Below are positions 25,204 to 32,879 of a stretch of 64,000 nt of DNA, in pieces; positions within the stretch are counted from its first letter, which is position 1; each line of letters opens with the position of its first letter. The stretch spans positions 3,472,001 to 3,536,000 of the forward strand of contig NZ_CP061169.1 of assembly GCF_011751765.2 (NCBI RefSeq), written 5' to 3'. Both the position numbers and the translations under genes were made by a program. Origin of the DNA: Paramicrobacterium chengjingii. GTDB lineage: Bacteria > Actinomycetota > Actinomycetes > Actinomycetales > Microbacteriaceae. The notes beneath the pieces are model-generated. The model saw only the letters and a program-made list of their open reading frames with translations. It was not told where the DNA came from and made no database searches.

Positions 25204-25232
25204 TGGAAGGTGAGATCTGTTGCTAGTGTCAG

Positions 25233-25253
25233 AATTGTCGACAGCCGACAATT
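25233..25253. promoter_or_regulatory. GntR-type operator candidate, copy B
   Basis: Perfect 8-bp arms AATTGTCG (25233-25240) and CGACAATT (25246-25253) around a 5-bp centre. It contains TTGTCGACA, which fits the TnGTnnACnA style of FadR/FCD regulators. It lies 36 bp before the MmgE/PrpD start at 25289, where a bound protein would cover the promoter. Confidence 0.6.
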
Positions 25254-25288
25254 TATTTGCCACCGGCCGAACCACGGAGACTCCGCAC

Positions 25289-26632
25289 ATGACACTTGCA
25301 TCAGCGCTTGCCGCACGGGTCACCTCACTCACGGCGAACGACCTCACGCCGGATGCCGAGAGGCGCCTGAAGGATCTTGTCTTTGACTACCTCGGCGTCG
25401 CCCTACGCGGCAGCCAGGCAGAATCCGGACGAATCGTTCGCGAGTACGTCGCTGCACAGGGCGGAGCTGACGATTCGACTGTCATCGGACAACCCGGGCG
25501 CGTACCCGCATCACAGGCGGCATTTGCTAATGCGATTTCTGAACATAGCATCGAACTCGACGACGTTGATGAGCTGGCACTCTTTCACTTTGGCCCGCCC
25601 ATCGTGTCAACCGCTCTCGCCGTCGCAGAACGGCAGCGCTCGAGCGGGCTCGAGTTTTTGATCGCCGTGCTTGCGGGCTGCGACATCATGGAGCGCCTGA
25701 GCCGCGCGACGAACAATGAGCTTCGCAACCGTGGGTTTCACACGACCCCGACGTGCGGGGTCTTTGCCTCGACAGCCACCGCGGGGCGACTCCTTGGGCT
25801 CACCCCGCAGCAACTCACGAACGCCTTCGGTCTCGCGGGAGCGCAGGCCTCTGGGCTCATGGAAATGTACGGGCCATCCATGCAGAAGCGCTTCAACCCG
25901 GGGCCGGCGGCGCGCAACGGAATCGTTGCGGCGGAACTTGCGCAGCGCGGCTTCACCGGGGCCGACACAATCTTCGAAGGAGAGCGAGGCTTCGGTCAGG
26001 CCTTCGCGGGCAAGCTCGATGAGCGCGCAGCCCGAGACAGGCTCGACTCCGGGTTTCCGATCATCGTCGAGCACAAACCGCATTCCGCGGCTCGCCCCAT
26101 TCACAATGCGATTGATTGTGCCCTTGACATCAGAGCTCGTGCCGGGGCATCCGTCGATGCGATCGAGACGATCGTCGTCAAACGGCATCCGGATTGGGCT
26201 CATTATCATCTCAATGCGCATCCGCAGACGTTCCATGAGGCACAGGTCAGCCTGCCGTACGCGGTAGCGGCGACGTTCGTCTTCGGCGCGGCCATGCCCG
26301 ACCAATTTGCAGATCAGAATCTGGAGCGTACTGACATCCGACGCCTCGTGGCCACAACGACAGTTGAACCGGATGCCTCATTGCAGCGAGGGGTCTCATG
26401 CGATATGACCGTCACGTTTGCCGATGGGTCCTCTCTGCGCAGCGTTGTCGATCATCCCAAAGGCTCGAAGGAGAACCCACTGTCACGCGATGAGTTGAGC
26501 GCAAAGTTCAGGGGATTGACCGACGGACTCCTCCCCGACGGAGCCGCGGAGCGCATCAGACGCACTGTCGACGACCTGGAGACTCTCGACGATATGACGA
26601 ATCTTCTCTCACTGTTCACGGAGACACAGTGA
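25289..26632 (+). CDS. MmgE/PrpD family protein, copy 1
   Basis: MmgE/PrpD family protein of 447 aa. The family contains 2-methylcitrate dehydratase (PrpD), cis-aconitate decarboxylase, and iminodisuccinate epimerase-like enzymes, all acting on polycarboxylates. Typical segments are AAFANAISEHSIELDDVDELALF split by the active-site region, the all-helical N-terminal half (DLVFDYLGVALRG), KRFNPGPAARNGIVAAELA, and the smaller C-terminal lid. ATG at 25289 is preferred; GGAG lies about 10 nt upstream. The next gene, a paralogue, overlaps its end by 4 bp. In the island it would dehydrate, isomerise or decarboxylate a tricarboxylate; which of these is unknown. Confidence 0.87.
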   Translation: MTLASALAARVTSLTANDLTPDAERRLKDLVFDYLGVALRGSQAESGRIVREYVAAQGGADDSTVIGQPGRVPASQAAFANAISEHSIELDDVDELALFHFGPPIVSTALAVAERQRSSGLEFLIAVLAGCDIMERLSRATNNELRNRGFHTTPTCGVFASTATAGRLLGLTPQQLTNAFGLAGAQASGLMEMYGPSMQKRFNPGPAARNGIVAAELAQRGFTGADTIFEGERGFGQAFAGKLDERAARDRLDSGFPIIVEHKPHSAARPIHNAIDCALDIRARAGASVDAIETIVVKRHPDWAHYHLNAHPQTFHEAQVSLPYAVAATFVFGAAMPDQFADQNLERTDIRRLVATTTVEPDASLQRGVSCDMTVTFADGSSLRSVVDHPKGSKENPLSRDELSAKFRGLTDGLLPDGAAERIRRTVDDLETLDDMTNLLSLFTETQ

Positions 26633-28014
26633 CAATGCCTTCCTCCGAACAGACATCTCCAACCGCCTCGCTCGCAACCTTCGCTGCGGAGCTCAGCTAC
26701 GACAGCATCCCGGCTCCGGTCATCGAGCACACCAAGCTGTGCCTGCTCGACACGATCGGATGCGGCCTTTTCGGCACGACCCTGCCCTGGGTTCGCATCG
26801 TGCAGCAGACTGTGCTCGCGACTGACGAGACAGCACGAGCCGAACTCTGGGCGCGTGGTGAGCGCGTCTCTGTGACGAACGCAGCCCTCGTGAACGGCAT
26901 GGCAATCCATGCCTTCGAGCTCGACGATCTTCACCGTGATTCCATCGTTCACCCTGGCTCCGTCGTCGTCAGCGCCGCACTTGCGGCGGCGAGACTCCGC
27001 TCAGCTCCCGTCTCGGGTCGGAGCCTTCTGACGGCCATGGTCGCCGGGTACGAGGCAGCCGCGCGCGTCGGGCGATCGATGGGCGCCGCCCACCTGGTTC
27101 ACGGGTGGCATCCCACTGGAACGCATGGCACGTTTGGAGCGGCGGTGGCCGCAGGCAGCATCCTCGGACTGAACCCGAAACGCATGCTCAACGCTATGGG
27201 AACCGCAGGATCACAATCTTCCGGCTTGATGTCGTCCCAGTTCTCGTCAATGGTGAAGCGATACCACGCCGGGCACGCGGCCCAGGCCGGACTGATGTCT
27301 GCCCTTCTCGCAGACCGAGGCTTTCTCGGCATCCCGGACATCCTCGAGAACCCGTACGGCGGCTACCTCTCCACGTTCTCGCCGACGTCGAATCCGGATC
27401 TCATTCTCTCGGGGCTCGGCGAAGACTGGCAGATCGGCGAAGTGGGATTTAAGCCGTATTCGACGAATGGAAGCTGCCACCCCACGATCGACGCCCTCCT
27501 CGACATGCGGAAGCACTTTGGGATCACGGGCGACGATGTCGCGGCGGTGAGAATCCGCTGCAGCACCGCAACATTCAAGCATGTCGGTTGGTCGTACCAG
27601 CCAGAGAGCGTGACAACCGCTCAGATGAACCTTCCCTATATCGTCTCGGTGGTGCTGGCAGACGGCGATGCGTTCGTCGATCAGTTCTCACCAGAGCGGA
27701 TCGTCGACCCTCAGCTCGTCGACTTCAGCCGCAGGGTCACCATTGAGGCCGACCCCGCGATCGACGCAGGCGGCGATGCGATGCGTCACGCCACCTACCT
27801 CGAGGTCGACCTGAAGGATGGCCGCACGCTGACCGATGAACGTGTTCACGCGAAAGGAAGCGCCGACTTTCCGATGAGCGTCAACGATGTGCGCGCAAAG
27901 TTTAGAAAACTGGCTCGCGCGACGCTGTCTGAACGGCATATCGACAGGGTTGAGCAGGTGATCCTCGCTGCAGAAGCCGCAACGATCGACGATCTTCTCG
28001 CGCTCATTGAATGA
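26629..28014 (+). CDS. MmgE/PrpD family protein, copy 2
   Basis: Second MmgE/PrpD protein, 461 aa, a paralogue of the preceding gene. It keeps stronger family motifs: VTNAALVNGMAIHAFELDD, then HPGSVVVSAALAAA, and HGWHPTGTHGTFGAAVAAG, which is the helical-core signature of PrpD and cis-aconitate decarboxylase-like proteins. GTG at 26629 overlaps the upstream stop and sits 5 nt after GGAGA, so I chose it; ATG at 26635 is the alternative. Tandem paralogues suggest two consecutive steps or a heteromer. It is followed after 121 bp by a GntR gene on the same strand. Confidence 0.88.
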   Translation: MTMPSSEQTSPTASLATFAAELSYDSIPAPVIEHTKLCLLDTIGCGLFGTTLPWVRIVQQTVLATDETARAELWARGERVSVTNAALVNGMAIHAFELDDLHRDSIVHPGSVVVSAALAAARLRSAPVSGRSLLTAMVAGYEAAARVGRSMGAAHLVHGWHPTGTHGTFGAAVAAGSILGLNPKRMLNAMGTAGSQSSGLMSSQFSSMVKRYHAGHAAQAGLMSALLADRGFLGIPDILENPYGGYLSTFSPTSNPDLILSGLGEDWQIGEVGFKPYSTNGSCHPTIDALLDMRKHFGITGDDVAAVRIRCSTATFKHVGWSYQPESVTTAQMNLPYIVSVVLADGDAFVDQFSPERIVDPQLVDFSRRVTIEADPAIDAGGDAMRHATYLEVDLKDGRTLTDERVHAKGSADFPMSVNDVRAKFRKLARATLSERHIDRVEQVILAAEAATIDDLLALIE

Positions 28015-28076
28015 TCAACGCGAAAGCGAGTTGCCCGAAGTGGCGAACAGCCATCGGGTAAGTTGAGCAGCAGCAA

Positions 28077-28116
28077 GACCCGCCCACAACCAGCCCGATT
28101 TGTCGAGGGGCGGGTC
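28077..28116 (+). terminator. Hairpin before the second GntR gene
   Basis: GACCCGCCC (28077-28085) pairs with GGGCGGGTC (28108-28116) around a 22-nt loop, in the 121-bp gap between the second MmgE/PrpD gene and the GntR gene. No T-tract follows; it may lower read-through into the regulator gene. Confidence 0.4.
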
Positions 28117-28135
28117 CCGATACTCTGGAGCAAAA

Positions 28136-28879
28136 ATGCCTCAGCGCCGCACACCACACGCGCAGAATGTCATGGTGCCCAGCGCATTCGAAACGCGCTC
28201 GTTCGCCCAGACAGCGGTGGGTCTGCTGCGCGAGATGATCCTGAGCGGCGGGTATGGCCCTGGGGAACGCTTGAACGAATTGGCGATCTCTGAGCAACTT
28301 CAGATCAGCCGCTCGCCCATCAGAGAAGCCCTGCAGACCCTTGCGGGCCAGGGCCTCGTGCATTTCATTCCGGGTCGCGGCGCCTTCGTCACGGACTTCG
28401 ACATCGATTCCATTCGCGAACTCGGCGAACTGCGAATCGCACTCGAATCACGGGCTGCCCGGCTTGCGGCCTCACGCGCCACGATCGCACAGTTGAACGA
28501 GATTCGGCTGATCCTCACGCACTCCGAGAAGGCGATTCGATCAGGCGAGATCGACGACTTGCTCGACTATTCTGACCGCACGATTCAATCGGGTGGAGAT
28601 TACCCTCAGAAGCTCGACTTCCACCAAGCCGTGCTGAATGCGTCACACAACCAACGTCTCGTGGACGCCGCCGATACTGCGGCGACGCAGTTTCGACTCG
28701 CTCGCGCGCGCACGGGTCGTGAGGCCGCGTGGGCAGCGGAAGCGCACGAGGAGCACCGTGTGATCGTCGAAGCGTTAGAGCGTCACGATCCTGAGACGGC
28801 GGATGTTGCGATGGAAGAACATCTGGCAAACAGCGTGAGCCGGAGCATCGCTCACATTGAGGCGACGTCGGGCACCTAG
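28136..28879 (+). CDS. GntR-family regulator (FCD type) closing the operon
   Basis: GntR regulator of 247 aa. The winged helix (about 20-85) has NELAISEQLQISRSPIREAL and QGLVHFIPGRGAFV; the FCD domain follows with LDFHQAVLNASHNQRLV and AHEEHRVIVEAL. The residue four before the first FCD histidine is Lys, not the Asp seen in metal-binding members, so it may bind its effector without that ligand. ATG at 28136 is chosen because GGAG lies 7 nt upstream. As the last gene of the CoA-transferase/PrpD operon it probably represses that operon through the dyads at 25185-25253. Confidence 0.9.
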   Translation: MPQRRTPHAQNVMVPSAFETRSFAQTAVGLLREMILSGGYGPGERLNELAISEQLQISRSPIREALQTLAGQGLVHFIPGRGAFVTDFDIDSIRELGELRIALESRAARLAASRATIAQLNEIRLILTHSEKAIRSGEIDDLLDYSDRTIQSGGDYPQKLDFHQAVLNASHNQRLVDAADTAATQFRLARARTGREAAWAAEAHEEHRVIVEALERHDPETADVAMEEHLANSVSRSIAHIEATSGT

Positions 28880-28935
28880 CGATGGTTGCCGCGCGCGTCC
28901 TGGCCGACGTCATCCGGCACCGCTAGGCTTTGTGG

Positions 28936-30246
28936 GTGGACTTCACCGACGCACCCATCGACACGACAGCCGCCGCCAACCTCGCCGAGCAGAAGCTGAG
29001 CCTTGAGCTTCTTGACATCGCAAACGATCACGACACGGCGGTGGGCTTCGAAGCCGTCGTCAATCGCGGATTCTACGGCGAGCGCAGCGACGAGAAAGAT
29101 GTCGAGTTCACGCTGCGCACTACCGCGTATCGACGCACGACAGGGGTGTGGGATGCCACTGAGTCCGACGTCGAGCCCGTAGCAACTATCGGCACGTGGG
29201 AAACGCCGCTGAGCGTTCCGGGCGGAGGCACCGTGCCCACCTGGGCAATCAGCGCTGTCACTGTCGCGCCCACTCACCGCCGCCGAGGCATCGCCCGCAA
29301 CCTCATTCAATCGGAGCTGCGCACCGCGGCAGCGTGCGACGTGCCGGTCGCCGCTCTGACGGCATCCGAAGCCACCATCTACGGCCGCTTCGGTTTCGCT
29401 CCCGCTGCGCGTGTGGCGAAGATCACCGTCGACACCACGCGCGGAAAATGGGCCGGCCCGACTGCTCGCGGGCGCGTGCGCTTCATCGAGCTCGATGAGC
29501 TGCATACATCGGGCCGCGACATCTTCGAGCGCGCGCGTCTACGCAACCCCGGCGAGATCGCGCTGGACGACGCACTGTGGTCGGGCACAATCGACTACCA
29601 GCCGGGCAAGGCTGACAAGGCAAAAGATCTGCGCGCCGTCCAGTACACGGATGCTGCCGGCACACCGCAGGGAATCGCGGCGTACCGGGTAAAAGACGGC
29701 ACCGACGGCAAGCTCACCGCGACAATCGTTCACCTTGCGGCGGCGACAGACGACGCCTACGCCGGACTGTGGCGCTATCTGCTCGAACTCGACCTCGTGC
29801 GGTTCGTTGAGGCCGATCTTCGGTCGACGGACGAGCCGATGCTCTGGCAGCTCAGCGATGTTCGCGCAGCGAAAGTGGCGCCGTACGATCACCTCTGGCT
29901 GCGCATCCTTGACCCCGTCGCGGCGCTCGAGGCGCGCACGTACTCCCGGGCGGGCAGCATCGTGCTCGATCTCGTCGACCCGCTCGAGTTTGCACAGGGC
30001 CGCTTTCTTCTTGAGATTGACGCAGCGGGAACAGCATCCGTGTCGCGCCTGGAGGGTGATGTGCCAGCGGATGCCGCTCACGCGACGCTCAGCGAACGCG
30101 ACCTCACGCTGATCTACGTCGGCGGCACGTCAGCCCTGGCATTGCACAGGGCTGGACGCATTGCGGCGCACACCGATGGTGCGATCGAGATGCTCAGCGC
30201 AGCATTCCACTCGCCCGTGGCACCGCGACTGAGCATCTGGTTCTAA
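28936..30246 (+). CDS. Eis-like GNAT N-acetyltransferase
   Basis: GNAT-family acetyltransferase of 436 aa with the layout of the actinobacterial Eis group: an N-terminal GNAT domain, a second degenerate GNAT-like domain and an SCP2-like C-terminal domain. The acetyl-CoA-binding segment is AISAVTVAPTHRRRGIARNL near residue 106-125, and the C-terminus ends in the conserved LSIWF, whose terminal carboxylate acts as the base in Eis. Eis proteins acetylate amines including aminoglycosides and protein lysines; the physiological substrate here is unknown. GTG at 28936 is the likely start; TTG at 28930 is an alternative. It is not obviously linked to its neighbours. Confidence 0.85.
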   Translation: MDFTDAPIDTTAAANLAEQKLSLELLDIANDHDTAVGFEAVVNRGFYGERSDEKDVEFTLRTTAYRRTTGVWDATESDVEPVATIGTWETPLSVPGGGTVPTWAISAVTVAPTHRRRGIARNLIQSELRTAAACDVPVAALTASEATIYGRFGFAPAARVAKITVDTTRGKWAGPTARGRVRFIELDELHTSGRDIFERARLRNPGEIALDDALWSGTIDYQPGKADKAKDLRAVQYTDAAGTPQGIAAYRVKDGTDGKLTATIVHLAAATDDAYAGLWRYLLELDLVRFVEADLRSTDEPMLWQLSDVRAAKVAPYDHLWLRILDPVAALEARTYSRAGSIVLDLVDPLEFAQGRFLLEIDAAGTASVSRLEGDVPADAAHATLSERDLTLIYVGGTSALALHRAGRIAAHTDGAIEMLSAAFHSPVAPRLSIWF

Positions 30247-30266
30247 GCGGACGAGTCACGCAACCC

Positions 30267-30542
30267 TCAGGCGTCGGGGTCCTTGCCCTCGATGTCCTTC
30301 TCTTCTTCTTCAGCAGGAAGGCGTGCGTGCACGGGCGGCACAATGCCCTGCGGCGTTCCGCCCGTCGGTGCGGCCACAATGGGCGGAACATCGTCGCCCT
30401 CGCCGAGACGCTCGTTTACCTTCTCAGCGTCGTCGGCATCGCCCTGCAACCCGTCAACGTGCTCGTTTGTCTGGTCGAACCTGTGCGCGAACCCCTCGTT
30501 GTCATCACGATCGCCCGCGTGCTTTCCACTGTCGGTGTTCAT
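30267..30542 (-). CDS. Small acidic hypothetical protein
   Basis: A 91-residue, highly acidic and probably disordered protein. It contains HRFDQTNEHVDGLQGDADD, a proline-rich VPPIVAAPTGGTPQGIVPPV and a C-terminal EEEEKDIEGKDPDA. I do not recognise a named family and there is no membrane segment or signal. The ATG at 30542 has GGGG only 2 nt upstream, so the start is uncertain and may lie upstream. It faces the GNAT gene and is divergent from the HxlR gene. Composition and codon pattern look like a genuine but uncharacterised protein. Confidence 0.6.
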   Translation of the reverse strand: MNTDSGKHAGDRDDNEGFAHRFDQTNEHVDGLQGDADDAEKVNERLGEGDDVPPIVAAPTGGTPQGIVPPVHARLPAEEEEKDIEGKDPDA

Positions 30543-30649
30543 ATCCCCATCATGACCGTCGGCCTTCGCCTTTACCAGGGGTTGCGAAAACTGCTGCCGA
30601 GCGCGCTGTGTCCCACGCGCGGGAATATTTGCGAATGAGGCTTTGCTAT

Positions 30650-30664
30650 CTGTAGTGACTACAG
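30650..30664. promoter_or_regulatory. HxlR operator candidate
   Basis: Perfect dyad CTGTAG-TGA-CTACAG, 15 bp before the HxlR start. HxlR/YodB-type regulators bind short dyads containing GTA...TAC, which fits. Likely an autoregulatory site that also covers the promoter of the downstream monooxygenase genes. Confidence 0.6.
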
Positions 30665-30679
30665 AAAGTGGAGCGAGAT

Positions 30680-31078
30680 ATGACGGAACAAACGGCCTCG
30701 CGGCCTGATCTTCCCGACGAGGAGGCGGTCGGCGGCGCATGCCCATCGTTCGTCACGGCAATGGACGTGATCGGTCGCCGCTGGACGGGCATCATCATCG
30801 AGGCGATCGGCCGCGACTGCACCGGCTTTGCCGAGATCAGCCGGTTCGTCGGGCACATCGGCGACACCATGCTGGCCAAGCGTCTGCGTGAGTTGGAGAC
30901 CGACGGACTGATCGAACGAGCGGTCGTGGGGACCCGCCCCGTGCGCGTGCGCTACACGCTCACCGTTGCCGGCCTCGCGCTCTTGCCGATTCTCGAAGAC
31001 ATCACCAGCTGGGGGCATGCCTACGGGACGGCGAATGAACCAGCTCACACTCACGACAACATCACAGCGAAGAACTGA
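30680..31078 (+). CDS. HxlR-family transcriptional regulator
   Basis: HxlR-type winged-helix regulator of 132 aa. The core is DVIGRRWTGIIIEAIGRDCTGFAEI, split as usual, then GDTMLAKRLRELETDGLIERAV, ending in the wing VRVRYTLTVAGLALLPILE. A cysteine (Cys25, VGGACPSF) lies just before the winged helix, the position of the redox-sensing cysteine in several HxlR proteins, and a second is at Cys50. GGAG is 6 nt before the ATG. It precedes a flavin monooxygenase and an FMN reductase gene on the same strand, so it probably controls them in response to an electrophile or quinone. Confidence 0.88.
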   Translation: MTEQTASRPDLPDEEAVGGACPSFVTAMDVIGRRWTGIIIEAIGRDCTGFAEISRFVGHIGDTMLAKRLRELETDGLIERAVVGTRPVRVRYTLTVAGLALLPILEDITSWGHAYGTANEPAHTHDNITAKN

Positions 31079-31093
31079 CGGGACAGATCCGAC

Positions 31094-32155
31094 ATGGCAT
31101 TTGAAATTGGCATCCTCACCTTCGGGGAGCTCACCACAGACCTCTCGACGGGCGCAATGCCGTCACCCTCCGAGCGCATGATGCAGACGTTGGAGCAGGC
31201 ACGCGTTGCCGAGCAGGCGGGCATCGACGTCTTCGGCGTCGGCGAGCATCACCGCACGGACTTCGTCGCGTCTGCACCGCACATGGTTCTCGCTGCAGCC
31301 GCGACCCAGACCTCGAAGATCAAACTCACGAGCGGGGTGACTGTCCTCAGTTCTGATGACCCCGTGCGCGTGTTCGAGAACTTCGCCACTCTCGATCTGC
31401 TCTCCGGTGGACGCGCCGAAATTATTGCCGGTCGCGGCTCGTACACGGAGTCGTTTCCGCTGTTCGGCTACGACCTCGCCGATTACGCCGATCTCTTTCG
31501 CGAGAAGCTCGACGCCCTGCTCGCCATTCGAGCGAAGAACCCCGTCACGTGGGAAGGCGGTGCCCACCGTGCACCGCTGGTAAATGCAGACGTCACCCCA
31601 CGTCCGATCGGAGACCTGCCCATTTGGGTGGGAGTCGGTGGAACACCGGCATCTGCGGTGCGCACCGGGCAGCTCGGCCTTCCGATCGCGCTCGCCCTTC
31701 TACTTGGCCCGATCACGCAGATGCAACGACCCGCGGCGTTGTATCACCAGGCCGCGGCGGCTGCCGGTCATAGCGAGGATTCTCTGCGAACCAGCATCAA
31801 CGCCCACGGCTACGTCGGCACGACGAGCCAGGGCGCGCGCGACACGATGTTCCCGTACTTTGCACGTGGCATGCGCGAGAACAACCATCAGCGCGGCGAG
31901 GGCTTCGACATTCCGCGTGCAGCGTTCGACGCCCAAGCAACAGAGCCCGGGGTTCTGCTCGTCGGCAGCGTGCAGGAGATCATCGACAAGATCATGACGT
32001 ACTACGAGGTCTACGGCATTTCGCGCGCGATCACGCAGATGGGCTTTGGCGGCGTTCCGCAGAAGGAGCATCTGAAGGCGATCGAGCTGCTCGGAACCGA
32101 GGTGGCGCCCGTCGTGAGGCGCGAGATCGCATCGCGCGAGGAGGTAGCAGCATGA
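31094..32155 (+). CDS. LLM-class flavin-dependent monooxygenase
   Basis: Luciferase-like monooxygenase of 353 aa (bacterial luciferase fold, FMNH2-dependent). Recognisable parts are FEIGILTFGELTTDL at the N-terminus, VFGVGEHHRTDFVASAP, ITKSGVTVLSSDDPVRVFE-type strand (here KLTSGVTVLSSDDPVR), GGRAEIIAGRGSYTESFPLFG and PIWVGVGGTPASAV. Such enzymes oxidise diverse organic or sulfur compounds using reduced flavin from a partner reductase, which is encoded immediately downstream with a 4-bp overlap. Upstream is the HxlR regulator (15 bp). The natural substrate is not evident. Confidence 0.9.
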   Translation: MAFEIGILTFGELTTDLSTGAMPSPSERMMQTLEQARVAEQAGIDVFGVGEHHRTDFVASAPHMVLAAAATQTSKIKLTSGVTVLSSDDPVRVFENFATLDLLSGGRAEIIAGRGSYTESFPLFGYDLADYADLFREKLDALLAIRAKNPVTWEGGAHRAPLVNADVTPRPIGDLPIWVGVGGTPASAVRTGQLGLPIALALLLGPITQMQRPAALYHQAAAAAGHSEDSLRTSINAHGYVGTTSQGARDTMFPYFARGMRENNHQRGEGFDIPRAAFDAQATEPGVLLVGSVQEIIDKIMTYYEVYGISRAITQMGFGGVPQKEHLKAIELLGTEVAPVVRREIASREEVAA

Positions 32156-32721
32156 CACGCCCGCTTAATGTTGTCGTCGTCAACGGCAGCCCCACCGAAC
32201 GATCAAAGACGATGGGGCTCACCGAGCTCGTCACATCGTCACTCGCCGACAAGCTGCCCATCGAAACCCACCGTGTCGACGTCTATCGACTCGGCTCCGG
32301 ATTCACGGGTGCGATCACGCGAGATGACGTGACGCCCGACGTCGAGGAGGCGCTGCGCTTTGTCGAAACCGCCGACGTGCTCATCGCGGCTACTCCCGTG
32401 TACCGCGCGACCTACCCGGGGATGTTCAAGCACCTGTTCGACCTCGTCGAGCAGTATGCGCTCGCCAACAAGCCGGTGATTCTCGTGGCAACGGGAGGCA
32501 GCGACAGGCACGCACTCGTCATCGAACACGCATTGCGTCCACTCTTTGGGTTCTTCCAGGCCGCAACGGCGCCCGTCGGCTTCTACGCGAACTCGGGCGA
32601 CTTCGAGGGCACACTCGTACTCAACAACGAGGTGTACTCGCGCATCGAGATCGGCATCGGCGACATCGTGCCGCAGCTCCGTCAGCTCGCCGAAGCCGAC
32701 AGAACTACTGTCCCGTTCTGA
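32152..32721 (+). CDS. NAD(P)H-dependent FMN reductase
   Basis: Flavodoxin-like NAD(P)H:FMN reductase of 189 aa. It begins with the flavin phosphate loop VVVVNGSPTERSKTMGL and has ATPVYRATYPGMFKHLFDLV, the family loop next to the isoalloxazine ring. It resembles the reductases that feed FMNH2 to two-component LLM monooxygenases. The ATG overlaps the stop of the monooxygenase gene, so the two are synthesised together. A strong hairpin follows 4 nt after the stop. Confidence 0.9.
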   Translation: MTRPLNVVVVNGSPTERSKTMGLTELVTSSLADKLPIETHRVDVYRLGSGFTGAITRDDVTPDVEEALRFVETADVLIAATPVYRATYPGMFKHLFDLVEQYALANKPVILVATGGSDRHALVIEHALRPLFGFFQAATAPVGFYANSGDFEGTLVLNNEVYSRIEIGIGDIVPQLRQLAEADRTTVPF

Positions 32722-32724
32722 CTC

Positions 32725-32768
32725 CTGCGGTCGTTCTGTCATGCCGCGGCGTGGCAGAACGACCGCAG
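32725..32768 (+). repeat. Palindromic repeat element, copy 1
   Basis: A 44-nt near-perfect palindrome: CTGCGGTCGTTCTG (32725-32738) pairs with CAGAACGACCGCAG (32755-32768), and the centre GCCGCGGC is itself palindromic. It starts 4 nt after the FMN-reductase stop. It matches the repeat at 33897-33940 in 37 of 44 positions, so it is more than a simple terminator. It may still act as one. Confidence 0.8.
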
Positions 32769-32879
32769 CGTTCAGCGCACGCCGCCTTCTCCGTCCACAA
32801 CCGCGTCACAACTGCCCTTTACGCACAAGTTGCGACGTGTGAATGGCACATACTGACATCTACCGAGAGAGTCGTCGTC

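Noticed and set aside
32751..32879. N-terminal extension of the AbiEi-like protein
   Set aside because: It begins inside the palindromic repeat and has no similarity; ATG 32880 gives the normal family start.
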